Assembly (NCBI GenBank): GCA_016871975.1
Contig: VHBM01000002.1
Coordinates: forward strand, 1-43,746
Length of the DNA: 43,746 bases
Source: Nitrososphaerota archaeon
GTDB lineage: Archaea; Thermoproteota; Nitrososphaeria; Nitrososphaerales; Nitrosopumilaceae
Direction: 5' to 3'
Below are positions 8,321 through 14,713 of this stretch, in pieces. A model generated the notes under the pieces. That model was not told where the DNA came from, did not search any database, and was given only the letters and a program-made list of their open reading frames with translations. Every line of letters begins with the position of its first letter. The stretch's first letter is position 1. The position numbers and the translations under genes are program-made.

Positions 8321-8330
8321 CCTATTATAG
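8321..8330 (-). promoter_or_regulatory. TATA-like box for the 35-aa zinc-finger ORF
   Basis: CTATAATAGG on the minus strand is centred about 26 bases ahead of the ATG at 8299, the spacing expected of an archaeal leaderless promoter. Confidence 0.4.
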
Positions 8331-8509
8331 GATTGGTCATGACCTTATTACCAATGCAGAGCAACAAATCCAAGACGCATTTGGAAACTTAGCCGCAAAG
8401 CCCACTTTATTCATAAAAAATGAGGCTAATTGCAGTCAGATACCCCAGGTCTAATTCCTCATTTTATCAGAATGACCTAATCATCACCCTGCCTTTTGAT
8501 AAAATGTTA

Positions 8510-9244
8510 TCATTCTTCCATTTTAGCTAATCTATGTCGTAGCAAGTACACACCAAAAACCACAATTCCTAAAGCACCTACATCAAACGGAGTTATTTGT
8601 TCCCCAAGAAAGATTCCAGCAAACATCACACCAAATACAGTTGTAGTTGAGTAAATCAGAATTGTCCTAATTGCGCCGAGAAAACGCAATGCAAGAACAA
8701 AAAAATAGTACCCAAGTCCTGTCACAAAAATTCCCATAAATAAAATGCTTGGAATATGTGCTACTTGAATATCAAAAGGAACTTGAAAAATTGTCACTAG
8801 TACCAATGCAAAAGGAATGCCAGCAAACGCCGATAATTGAGATATTCTCGTAGCTGAAGCTCTTCTACTGACAAATCGTGCAATGCTAATATCAACTGCA
8901 TAAAATGCAGCAGCAAGTAAGATCAAAAAGTCTCCAAAAACTATTTTGTCTAATGTAAAATTATTTTCTTGTAGATCAAGACCCAAAGGAATGATCATGG
9001 CGCCCGCAAGAATCATTGAAAGTGGCAAGTATTCTTTTTTGTGTAGCCTTTCATGAAAAATCAAAATGGCAATAAGAATCACAAAGATAAATTCTGTATT
9101 ACTTAGAATGGATGCATTAGAAGCTGTTGTATGTGTAAGACCAAAAAAGTTTGTTGCAGTAGCCGCAACTTCGGAAATGTCTAGGATCAAAATACAAATT
9201 AATGTCTTTTTGTCGAATTTTTTTATTGGTGTTTGATAACGCAT
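8510..9244 (-). CDS. DMT-superfamily (EamA) transporter, short form lacking the first helices
   Basis: The protein is hydrophobic, about 244 residues from the ATG at 9244 (the track uses a TTG at 9247). It has around eight membrane segments and two EamA-type halves: the TTASNASILSNTEFIFVILIAILIFHERL stretch is the end of the first half, and the second half (about 105-235) ends with TTTVFGVMFAGIFLGEQIT. Typical EamA exporters have ten helices and 280-300 residues. Here the first two helices of repeat 1 are missing, and I find no coding sequence for them upstream. It may be a natural 8-helix variant or a 5'-truncated gene. Substrate is unknown; relatives export amino acids or metabolites. Confidence 0.75.
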   Translation of the reverse strand: MRYQTPIKKFDKKTLICILILDISEVAATATNFFGLTHTTASNASILSNTEFIFVILIAILIFHERLHKKEYLPLSMILAGAMIIPLGLDLQENNFTLDKIVFGDFLILLAAAFYAVDISIARFVSRRASATRISQLSAFAGIPFALVLVTIFQVPFDIQVAHIPSILFMGIFVTGLGYYFFVLALRFLGAIRTILIYSTTTVFGVMFAGIFLGEQITPFDVGALGIVVFGVYLLRHRLAKMEE

Positions 9245-9261
9245 CAATCATTGTAATAATT

Positions 9262-9269
9262 GTTAATTA
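9262..9269 (-). promoter_or_regulatory. TATA-like box for the EamA transporter
   Basis: TTAATTAA is centred about 22 bases before the ATG at 9244 on the minus strand. It directly abuts the palindrome at 9270-9287. Confidence 0.35.
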
Positions 9270-9287
9270 ACATACAAGTTCGTATGT
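9270..9287. promoter_or_regulatory. Inverted repeat ACATAC-N6-GTATGT upstream of the transporter
   Basis: A perfect 6-base inverted repeat with a 6-base centre lies immediately upstream of the TATA-like element of the EamA gene, where archaeal BRE elements and dimeric regulators sit. It is a candidate operator controlling the transporter. No second copy was noticed in the window. Confidence 0.4.
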
Positions 9288-9431
9288 AAATAATCGATAA
9301 TAATTTTCTATTATATTTCTAGTTTTGATTATAATTATATGAAAAATATGATACATTTCTATGCATGACAATTTAAAATACAATTCAAACTAAACATGTC
9401 ATGCTAATACTAGATCTTTTTATCTAAATTT

Positions 9432-9779
9432 TTATTCGATTCTTCTGTAAACAGCTTTGAATTCTTCTGCAAGTGTATATGCTATGTTTAACAAATGTGT
9501 AACCTCAATCATACTTGATTTATCTTTTGATAACTGTCTAAGAAGAGTCAAGGTTTTATTTGCTGTTTGAAGAGAAATGATCTCTTCTCTGCCTGCCCAT
9601 GCCTTGAACACATCTGAAACATCAAGACATAGTTTTAGGATAAACTCCTCCCAGTCTTTTGTACTAATTGAAATCTTTACTACATTAGCTAATTCGCGGA
9701 ATTCGTTTTTCCGATCAATTAGTAACATGTTTAGTGCTTTTTTGGATCTACTCATCTCAAAGTCCGGATGCTTTAGCAT
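9432..9779 (-). CDS. Small alpha-helical protein of unknown function
   Basis: I do not recognise this 115-residue protein. It is almost entirely helical by composition, with alternating charged and hydrophobic residues, one Cys, and a KDWEEFILKLCLDVSDVFKAWAG core. There is no signal peptide, membrane helix or recognisable DNA-binding motif. A good TATA box (CTTTAAAT on the minus strand, about 9800-9807) lies about 25 bases before the ATG, supporting a real leaderless gene. It is divergent from the DM13 membrane protein and separated from the transporter by about 185 bases, so it is probably transcribed alone. Confidence 0.6.
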   Translation of the reverse strand: MLKHPDFEMSRSKKALNMLLIDRKNEFRELANVVKISISTKDWEEFILKLCLDVSDVFKAWAGREEIISLQTANKTLTLLRQLSKDKSSMIEVTHLLNIAYTLAEEFKAVYRRIE

Positions 9780-9798
9780 AACATAATTACAAGATAAT

Positions 9799-9808
9799 GA
9801 AATTTAAA
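9799..9808 (-). promoter_or_regulatory. TATA box for the 115-aa gene
   Basis: GCTTTAAATT on the minus strand is centred about 25 bases ahead of the ATG at 9779, a standard archaeal promoter arrangement. Confidence 0.5.
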
Positions 9809-9971
9809 GCGCACTCTACAAACGTATCATTTTTTAATATGAAAGTTTGATTTATTTTAAATTTATTTAATGTTTTATAGCTTTTCTAAATATTAAAATA
9901 ATAAAATCATAGTTTACCTTATAATTTTAATTTGTACTATCAAAGTATGACCTTTTCTGCATTAAAATTTT

Positions 9972-9977
9972 GGAGGG
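9972..9977 (+). promoter_or_regulatory. Strong Shine-Dalgarno site deciding the DM13 gene start
   Basis: GGAGGG lies 6-7 bases before an in-frame CTG (9984) but more than 60 bases before the GTG used in the ORF track. Such a full match to the 16S 3' end is rare in this window, where most genes look leaderless, so it is a useful clue to the true start. Confidence 0.5.
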
Positions 9978-9983
9978 TTTTAG

Positions 9984-11207
9984 CTGAGTGAAAAAATTAC
10001 CGATCTCAAAAGAAAGAAAATAACACAACTGCAAAGAACTGTGATTGGTGCAGTTGGAGGACTAGTTGGAGGATTTGCAATCTTTTTGATCATTTTTGGA
10101 ATAGATGCCGAGCTTTCTGTAACGCCTGGAACATTTTACAAGATGGTTGGCATTCCTGTTGGGCTTTCTGATATTTCAGCTACAATATTTGGGCTTGTAG
10201 GCCATATGCTAACTGCATCTCTAATCGGAGCTGTATTTTGTTTTTGTTCAGGATTCCATCAAAGACTTAACATTAAGAGTTTGAGAAAAGGTGCATTTGC
10301 TGGTGGCATTACGGCAATTGCAGTTTATGCAATATTTTTTATCCCAATAACTTTGTTCGTAATGACTCCAGCATTAGAGTCACAGACAACAGACGAAGCA
10401 GGGTTAGTAACTACTCTAGCAAACATTGATTCAAAAAAACTAATTGAAAACATGAATATGATTTTAATTGGTTCCCTAGAAATGCACATTGTTTACGGAA
10501 TAGTAATGGGAACATTTTGTGCAATGATGTTAAAAAAAGAATATGCAAGTATAGGAACAACATTCAATAATGTCCATGCAATAAAAATTACAATCATTGG
10601 AATTATTCTAGCCACATCTGCAATTGCCTTATACTATGTACTAATTCCTTCATATTCTCAAACATCGTTTGATCAAATAACATTATCTTCTGAATTAAAT
10701 AAGATACAGGAAGGACTAACCTATTCTAAATTCCTCACTATGAATAGGCAAGAAAAATTGGATTTGGTTGCAAAAATGCCAAGTCATACAATTACTTTTA
10801 TAATAAATGAGGCAACAAAATATGACACAATTTCATCAGACGGAATGGATGAGATTGTATCGCAAGTTCAATCAAATAATGAATTAAAATTCCTACAGAT
10901 TGGAGGAATTCAAGGATTAAAGGGAAATAACGCAGAAGGAAAAGTGTATGTAATTGAAGCAGGAGATTCTATCTTCCTTAGATTTGAAAAGTTCAGTGTA
11001 ACAAACGGTCCAGACTTGCATATTTTTCTTACAAAGTCTGGCGATATTAGTGCAGGTTTTGATGTTGGAGTGCTAAAAGCAAACAAAGGTGATCAAAATT
11101 ATGAAATCACAGGAATTAACACAAACGAATACAGTATTGTGATAATCTCAAGCGATATCTTTGGACAGTATTATGCATCAGCTAAACTTGTAAAAATAGG
11201 AAAATAA
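9984..11207 (+). CDS. Membrane protein with C-terminal DM13 domain
   Basis: The N-terminal third has about five membrane helices (a GGLVGGFAIFLIIFG segment, then stretches near residues 75, 115, 175 and 210 of the extended form). A soluble C-terminal domain (last 110 residues) has the DM13 signature: VTNGPDLHIFLTKSG followed by LKANKGDQNYEI and a final aromatic/beta segment. DM13 domains are extracytoplasmic and have been proposed to take part in redox or electron transfer. The track starts at a GTG (10041), but the frame is open further and a strong GGAGGG lies 7 bases before CTG at 9984, giving an N-terminus reading SEKITDLKRKK, a plausible cytosolic tail. I prefer that start with moderate confidence. 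Confidence 0.7.
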   Translation: MSEKITDLKRKKITQLQRTVIGAVGGLVGGFAIFLIIFGIDAELSVTPGTFYKMVGIPVGLSDISATIFGLVGHMLTASLIGAVFCFCSGFHQRLNIKSLRKGAFAGGITAIAVYAIFFIPITLFVMTPALESQTTDEAGLVTTLANIDSKKLIENMNMILIGSLEMHIVYGIVMGTFCAMMLKKEYASIGTTFNNVHAIKITIIGIILATSAIALYYVLIPSYSQTSFDQITLSSELNKIQEGLTYSKFLTMNRQEKLDLVAKMPSHTITFIINEATKYDTISSDGMDEIVSQVQSNNELKFLQIGGIQGLKGNNAEGKVYVIEAGDSIFLRFEKFSVTNGPDLHIFLTKSGDISAGFDVGVLKANKGDQNYEITGINTNEYSIVIISSDIFGQYYASAKLVKIGK

Positions 11208-11209
11208 AA

Positions 11210-11449
11210 CTAGTTTTGTCCTTCTATTCCCATAAGAGTAAGTGTTGATCTAACATGAGGAAGTTTTCTTATCTTCCATGTTATTGTCTCACGAAGCGTT
11301 TCATTTTTTTGTGAATGTACTTTTGCTATTATGTCATATGCGCCAAAAGTTCCATGAACTTCCTTTACATTTTCCAAGTGTTTAAGGTCGTCTATGATTT
11401 CTTCTTCGTGTCCCAAATCACAGTTTATCAAAACATATGCATCAGCCAT
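11210..11449 (-). CDS. Stand-alone Lrp/AsnC ligand-binding (RAM/SIP) domain protein
   Basis: Starting at the ATG of MADAYVLINCDLG, this is a 79-residue protein consisting only of the beta-alpha-beta-beta-alpha-beta effector-binding domain of the Lrp/AsnC family. Typical features are AYVLINCDLGHEEEIIDDL, the GTFGAYDIIAKV core and the terminal TLTLMGIEG strand. There is no helix-turn-helix, so it cannot bind DNA by itself; such proteins form dimers or octamers that bind amino acids or modulate full Lrp proteins. The track's GTG start would add an 11-residue lead overlapping the small upstream ORF and is less likely. A full-length Lrp-type regulator lies about 375 bases upstream on the same strand. 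Confidence 0.82.
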   Translation of the reverse strand: MADAYVLINCDLGHEEEIIDDLKHLENVKEVHGTFGAYDIIAKVHSQKNETLRETITWKIRKLPHVRSTLTLMGIEGQN

Positions 11450-11459
11450 TTTCAAACAC

Positions 11460-11552
11460 TCATGTAGCAGGCCAAATTTCACTTTCTAGCTCATGAATCG
11501 TTTTCTTTGAATCACTACCTAATTTTGATTTTTTTTGCTTTACCTTTTCCAT
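11460..11552 (-). CDS. Possible 30-aa basic leader ORF upstream of the RAM-domain gene
   Basis: A frame starting MEKVKQKKSKLG and ending IWPAT ends 10 bases before the RAM-domain ATG. Its ATG sits about 24 bases after a TATA-like TCATATATTA (11571-11580, minus strand), which fits leaderless transcription of a two-gene unit. The peptide is lysine-rich at its start and has no Cys. It could be a real micro-protein, a translated leader, or the 5' UTR of the RAM gene. Confidence 0.4.
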   Translation of the reverse strand: MEKVKQKKSKLGSDSKKTIHELESEIWPAT

Positions 11553-11570
11553 ACTATTTTTCTGTATTCA

Positions 11571-11580
11571 TAATATATGA
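11571..11580 (-). promoter_or_regulatory. TATA box for the small ORF / RAM-domain transcript
   Basis: TCATATATTA on the minus strand is centred about 24 bases before the ATG at 11552. It is the only clear promoter upstream of the RAM-domain gene. Confidence 0.45.
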
Positions 11581-11660
11581 AGAACTATAAGTAAAAACTT
11601 AAAATTCATTTGAAATTATCAACAGAAATTGAATAAAAACATAGTAATTTTACTTTAACC

Positions 11661-11669
11661 TTAAATATT
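11661..11669 (+). promoter_or_regulatory. TATA-like box for the candidate ncRNA
   Basis: TTAAATATT on the plus strand is centred about 25 bases before the first base of the closing helix of the structured element (11690-11691), as expected for an independently transcribed archaeal RNA gene. The motif is nearly palindromic, so on its own it does not fix the strand. Confidence 0.45.
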
Positions 11670-11689
11670 ATTTTTGCAAATATCATGCT

Positions 11690-11807
11690 GACGAGGATTA
11701 CTCTAACGGATCATGTCCTCTTAGAGTGATGCAGCGAAGTTAGAGGAAGGCCTTTGGCTTTGGATGCAAACGCTTCCTAACCTTCCAGGCAAGCGTAAAT
11801 CCTCGTT
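11690..11807 (+). ncRNA. Candidate structured non-coding RNA of unknown family (about 118 nt)
   Basis: This intergenic stretch is clearly more GC-rich than its surroundings, has no sensible ORF and folds into four perfect or near-perfect helices. P1 is ACGAGGATT (11691-11699) with AATCCTCGT (11798-11806). P2 is CTCTAAC (11701-11707) with GTTAGAG (11739-11745). P3 is 11747-11752 with 11756-11761 around a TTT loop. P4 is ACGCTT+CCT (11770-11778) with AGG+AAGCGT (11787-11796, one bulged C). P3 contains a G.U pair and P1 can be extended by one; both would be C.A mismatches on the other strand, favouring the plus strand. It is not a tRNA or 5S rRNA, and too short for SRP or RNase P RNA. Box C/D and H/ACA signatures are not convincing. 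Confidence 0.6.
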
Positions 11808-11823
11808 CCTCGCTATCTTAGAC

Positions 11824-12270
11824 CTAAAATAATCTAAAGTCTTCTTTGATTGTGTTTAATACAACATGAGTTATGGTGTTTTCCACATTTGGTTTTGATG
11901 ATATTTTTTTTACAAATTCGCTGAGATCATCCCTTCCCTTGAATTTTGCAACAATGAATGTATCTGTTGTTCCTGTCACATCATATACTGCGCATATATT
12001 ATCAATGCCCGCAAGTTCGTTTTCTATCTCAATAATTTTGTCCTTTTTTGCAACAACTTCAATTACTGCAGTAAGATTGAATCCAAGTTTTTCGTGATCA
12101 AGTATTGCCGTATATCCTTTGATTATCTTTTCAACTTCCAGTTTTTTTAGTCTTGATATGATGGTTACAGTTGATATTCCAAGTTTTAGTGCAAGCTGTC
12201 TTGAGGATTGCCGCGCATCAACTAACAAATGTTTTAGAATTTTTTGATCTAGCTTGTCTGGTATCAACAA
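11824..12270 (-). CDS. Lrp/AsnC-family transcriptional regulator
   Basis: The full-length regulator is 148 residues. An N-terminal winged helix-turn-helix (about 5-62) has the DQKILKHLLVDARQSSRQLALKLGIS pattern of the family, and a C-terminal RAM domain (about 65-140) has the TGTTDTFIVAKF core. It should bind DNA as a dimer or octamer and respond to an amino acid or other small ligand. The start is TTG (12270 or 12267); a textbook TATTTAAATA lies about 25 bases ahead, so the transcript is probably leaderless and starts at this TTG. Its 3' end lies 17 bases beyond the convergent candidate ncRNA. A ligand-only Lrp protein lies downstream. Confidence 0.9.
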   Translation of the reverse strand: MLIPDKLDQKILKHLLVDARQSSRQLALKLGISTVTIISRLKKLEVEKIIKGYTAILDHEKLGFNLTAVIEVVAKKDKIIEIENELAGIDNICAVYDVTGTTDTFIVAKFKGRDDLSEFVKKISSKPNVENTITHVVLNTIKEDFRLF

Positions 12271-12289
12271 ACAAAATAAATTAAAAATG

Positions 12290-12299
12290 TATTTAAATA
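12290..12299 (-). promoter_or_regulatory. TATA box for the Lrp/AsnC regulator
   Basis: TATTTAAATA is centred about 25 bases before the TTG at 12270. It is one of the best archaeal promoter matches in the window and supports the TTG start. Confidence 0.55.
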
Positions 12300-12377
12300 T
12301 TGAAAAAATTATCTAATAAATGTACTATATTTTACCAAATTAATTACAAAATTTACACATATGACATGAATTAGAAC

Positions 12378-12746
12378 TCAAATTTTAACAACTTGCCAGT
12401 TATCATCAACCCAAGCGCCAATTACTTTAACAGGAAGATTCCACGATTTTATGACAGAAACTGCATTTTTTATTTGTTCTACATGCTCTTCTTTTGAAAC
12501 CGGATTTCCCGCACAGTCAAAATGGCCTGTTACTAAAATTACATCTGAATTATGTTTGTTTACTGAGATTAGTACCTTTGATTTTATTTGCTCTGCCTTT
12601 GCTGAATCAAAAAATAATTTATCAATTCCTGGTTCTGTTATTGTATCTACATACTTTGCACCATAATTACTTTGTAACCATTGATAAATTGGCATTTGAA
12701 TTCTGCCATCCATACAACAAATTGATGTAGCAAACATTTTAGTCAT
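12378..12746 (-). CDS. Minimal beta-carbonic-anhydrase-like protein
   Basis: The 122-residue protein carries both metal-site signatures of beta-class carbonic anhydrases: CMDGR near residue 12 (CxDxR) and GHFDCAGN near residue 75 (HxxC). Those Cys, His and Cys residues would bind zinc and the Asp-Arg pair would gate it. Carbonic anhydrase interconverts CO2 and bicarbonate. At 122 residues it is shorter than standard enzymes (about 160-220) and lacks the usual C-terminal helices, so activity is plausible but unproven. It follows a small helical gene by three bases and is presumably co-transcribed with it. In an autotroph with urease, CO2/bicarbonate handling is a sensible role. Confidence 0.65.
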   Translation of the reverse strand: MTKMFATSICCMDGRIQMPIYQWLQSNYGAKYVDTITEPGIDKLFFDSAKAEQIKSKVLISVNKHNSDVILVTGHFDCAGNPVSKEEHVEQIKNAVSVIKSWNLPVKVIGAWVDDNWQVVKI

Positions 12747-12749
12747 AAT

Positions 12750-13061
12750 TTAGCTTTGATTTTCTTTATTTTCTAAATAGTCCAGAATTGTTTTATGAAG
12801 CTCGGCTTTATGTTTACTAATTTCTCTTTGAATTTCAAATAATAATTCATGATACATTCTTTGGCCATATTTTTCATAAAAAGAAGTAGAATATTCCTGT
12901 TCCTTACTGCCAATAAACCAACCTAAGATAAAATCATGCTCATTTTCAGGACTCCATGATGCCTTTAGCATTGGATAGTACACTTCAAGAAAGCCTTTCA
13001 AGTCAAATGAGATCTGTTTAAGATCGTTTTTTATAAATTCCATAAATGTTCGTGTTGACAT
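12750..13061 (-). CDS. Unknown helical protein in operon with the carbonic-anhydrase-like gene
   Basis: I do not recognise this 103-residue soluble protein. It is helical and rich in aromatic residues, with FLEVYYPMLKASW and FILGWFIGSKEQEYSTSFYEKYGQRMYHELLFE, and has a charged C-terminal helix. There are no Cys residues, signal peptide or membrane helix. The stop codon lies three bases before the start of the carbonic-anhydrase-like gene, so the two are likely one transcript. A TATA-like element (TTTTAATTATGG on the minus strand, around 13082-13095) lies about 26 bases ahead of the ATG. A role tied to the partner enzyme is only inferred from the operon. Confidence 0.6.
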   Translation of the reverse strand: MSTRTFMEFIKNDLKQISFDLKGFLEVYYPMLKASWSPENEHDFILGWFIGSKEQEYSTSFYEKYGQRMYHELLFEIQREISKHKAELHKTILDYLENKENQS

Positions 13062-13102
13062 ATCAAACTTTAATCATATTACCATAATTAAAATCAAAAC
13101 TT

Positions 13103-14344
13103 TTACCAGCTATTCATATACGATATCTGTTCTTTTGTTAGTTTGTCTATTTTAATACCCATTGCTGCCAGTGCATCAACTGCAACCTGTCTGTCAATTT
13201 CTTGTGGTACCTTCATTACCTGATTTGGCAGTTTTTTGTGATTTTTTAAAATGTATAGAATAGAAAGTAACTGGTTTGAAAACGATTGTGCCATTACTTC
13301 TGGTGGATTTCCTTCAGTCGCAATCAAGTTTGCAGCCCTTCCTTTTGCGATAAGATACATTTTCTTACCATTATACAACACACATTCATCAAGATTAGGC
13401 CTTACCTCTCTTACAGATCTTGATTTTTTTAACAAAAACTGACTGTCAATTTCTACATCAAAATGTCCTACATTTCCAAGTATTGCGCAGTCTTTCATCT
13501 TTAGAATATGCTCTTTTCTAATTACACCAGCCATTCCAGTACATGTTACAAAAATATCGCCAATTCTTGCAGCCTGACTCATAGACATTACCTCAAATCC
13601 ATCCATGTGAGCTTCTAATGCTTTGATAGGATCAACTTCTGTTACTATAACTTTAGAGCCCATGCCATGACATCTAGATGCAACTCCTTTTCCAACCCAG
13701 CCATACCCTACTACAACAACACGCTTTGATGCAAATAATAGATTCATTGCACGCAAATACCCATCTATAGTACTCTGTCCTGTTCCGTATCGGTTATCAA
13801 ACATGTGTTTTGTATATGCATCATTTACTACAATGACTGGATAGCAAAGTAAACGATTTTTTTCCAAAGATTTTAGTCGTTTTGCTCCAGTAGTTGTTTC
13901 CTCTGTAGCGCCAAGAATCTTTAATGACTTGAATTTTTTGTTGTTGTGTACCATAATATTTAGATCGCCACCATCATCAGTCAAAATATTTGGCTTGTGA
14001 TTTAGAACCTGTTCAATACACCAGTCATATTCTTTTTTTGTTTCAGCTGACCAAGCATAAACATGAATTCCATCCGAAGCTAAAAATGCTGCAACATCAT
14101 CTTGAGTTGTTAGGGGATTTGCACAACAAGCTACGACACTTGCTCCAAGTTCCTTTACTCCTTTTAGTAGTACAGCTGTTTCTTTTGTTATCTGTAAGCA
14201 AAAACCCAAAGTTATATTTTTGAATGGCTGTGATTTTTTTAACCTAGAAATAGTATTATCAAGAATCTGCATGTGATTTCTTGCCCATTCATAGGAAAGT
14301 TTGCCTTTTTTTGCAAGTTTTATGTCTTTTACCTTGTATAACAA
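13103..14344 (-). CDS. ahcY: S-adenosylhomocysteinase
   Basis: The enzyme splits S-adenosylhomocysteine into adenosine and homocysteine, keeping methylation reactions going; it is an NAD-dependent cytosolic tetramer. Family motifs are clear: AKKGKLSYEWARNHM near the start, TDDGGDLNIMVHNN in the substrate domain, the EETTTGAKRL segment, NDAYTKHMFDNRYGTGQS, and the Rossmann motif VVGYGWVGKGVA. The track's frame begins at TTG 14422, adding 26 residues unlike any homologue. I choose the TTG at 14344, which gives LYKVKDIKLAKKG, the normal N-terminus, and about 413 residues. The N-terminal extension is judged untranslated. It is divergent from the cold-shock gene. Confidence 0.93.
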   Translation of the reverse strand: MLYKVKDIKLAKKGKLSYEWARNHMQILDNTISRLKKSQPFKNITLGFCLQITKETAVLLKGVKELGASVVACCANPLTTQDDVAAFLASDGIHVYAWSAETKKEYDWCIEQVLNHKPNILTDDGGDLNIMVHNNKKFKSLKILGATEETTTGAKRLKSLEKNRLLCYPVIVVNDAYTKHMFDNRYGTGQSTIDGYLRAMNLLFASKRVVVVGYGWVGKGVASRCHGMGSKVIVTEVDPIKALEAHMDGFEVMSMSQAARIGDIFVTCTGMAGVIRKEHILKMKDCAILGNVGHFDVEIDSQFLLKKSRSVREVRPNLDECVLYNGKKMYLIAKGRAANLIATEGNPPEVMAQSFSNQLLSILYILKNHKKLPNQVMKVPQEIDRQVAVDALAAMGIKIDKLTKEQISYMNSW

Positions 14345-14438
14345 ATCGTTAGTTTTTCTTGTAAAATCAATAATAAAGTATGTTCTACTATAATCATTAC
14401 AATTTTTTGATCTATTTAACAAAAATTTGATACCATTC

Positions 14439-14448
14439 GATTATATAC
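14439..14448 (+). promoter_or_regulatory. TATA-like box for the cold-shock gene
   Basis: GATTATATAC lies about 28 bases before the ATG at 14472, supporting the shorter start. It could also serve the divergent ahcY gene. Confidence 0.4.
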
Positions 14449-14471
14449 GACAAATAGTTTGCAATAGAAAC

Positions 14472-14660
14472 ATGGAAGAAGGTACCATAAAATGGTTCAA
14501 CGCCACAAAGGGCTACGGATTTATCGCAAGAGAGTCTGGTGCAGACCTTTTTGTCCACAAAACTGAGGTTCAAGGAAACCTAAGAGAAGGGGATAAGGTG
14601 TCGTTTGAAACTGCAGAAGGTCCAAAAGGCCCGCATGCAAAAAATGTATCAAAGATTTAG
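14472..14660 (+). CDS. Cold-shock domain protein (CspA family)
   Basis: The 62-residue single cold-shock domain binds single-stranded RNA or DNA and acts as an RNA chaperone. It has the normal order: GTIKWFNATKGYGFI (RNP1 within it, residues about 4-18), then DLFVHKTEV (RNP2, about 25-33), the LREGDKVSFE strand and the GPHAKNV ending. The track begins at 14427, but the first 15 residues are unrelated to the fold; the ATG at 14472 gives the standard EEGTIKWFN start and follows a TATA-like box by about 28 bases. CspA-type proteins are mainly bacterial and patchy in archaea, so an old transfer is possible. It is divergent from ahcY. Confidence 0.93.
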   Translation: MEEGTIKWFNATKGYGFIARESGADLFVHKTEVQGNLREGDKVSFETAEGPKGPHAKNVSKI

Positions 14661-14713
14661 TACGATTAAAGTAATTTTAAGAGTAACAATTTCCTTTGAT
14701 TAAATTTTCATTT

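Noticed and set aside
8314-8454. Open frame reading YRTYYRIGHDLITNAEQQIQDAFGN... without a start codon
   Set aside because: The frame looks protein-like but has no ATG, GTG or TTG, follows a stop and lies over the promoter of the minus-strand micro-protein. It may be a gene remnant, but there is not enough to call one.
11690-11807. Structured element as 5S rRNA, RNase P RNA or box C/D RNA
   Set aside because: No conserved 5S or RNase P sequences, length too small for RNase P or SRP, and the GTGATG and CTGA strings are not paired in a C/D arrangement.
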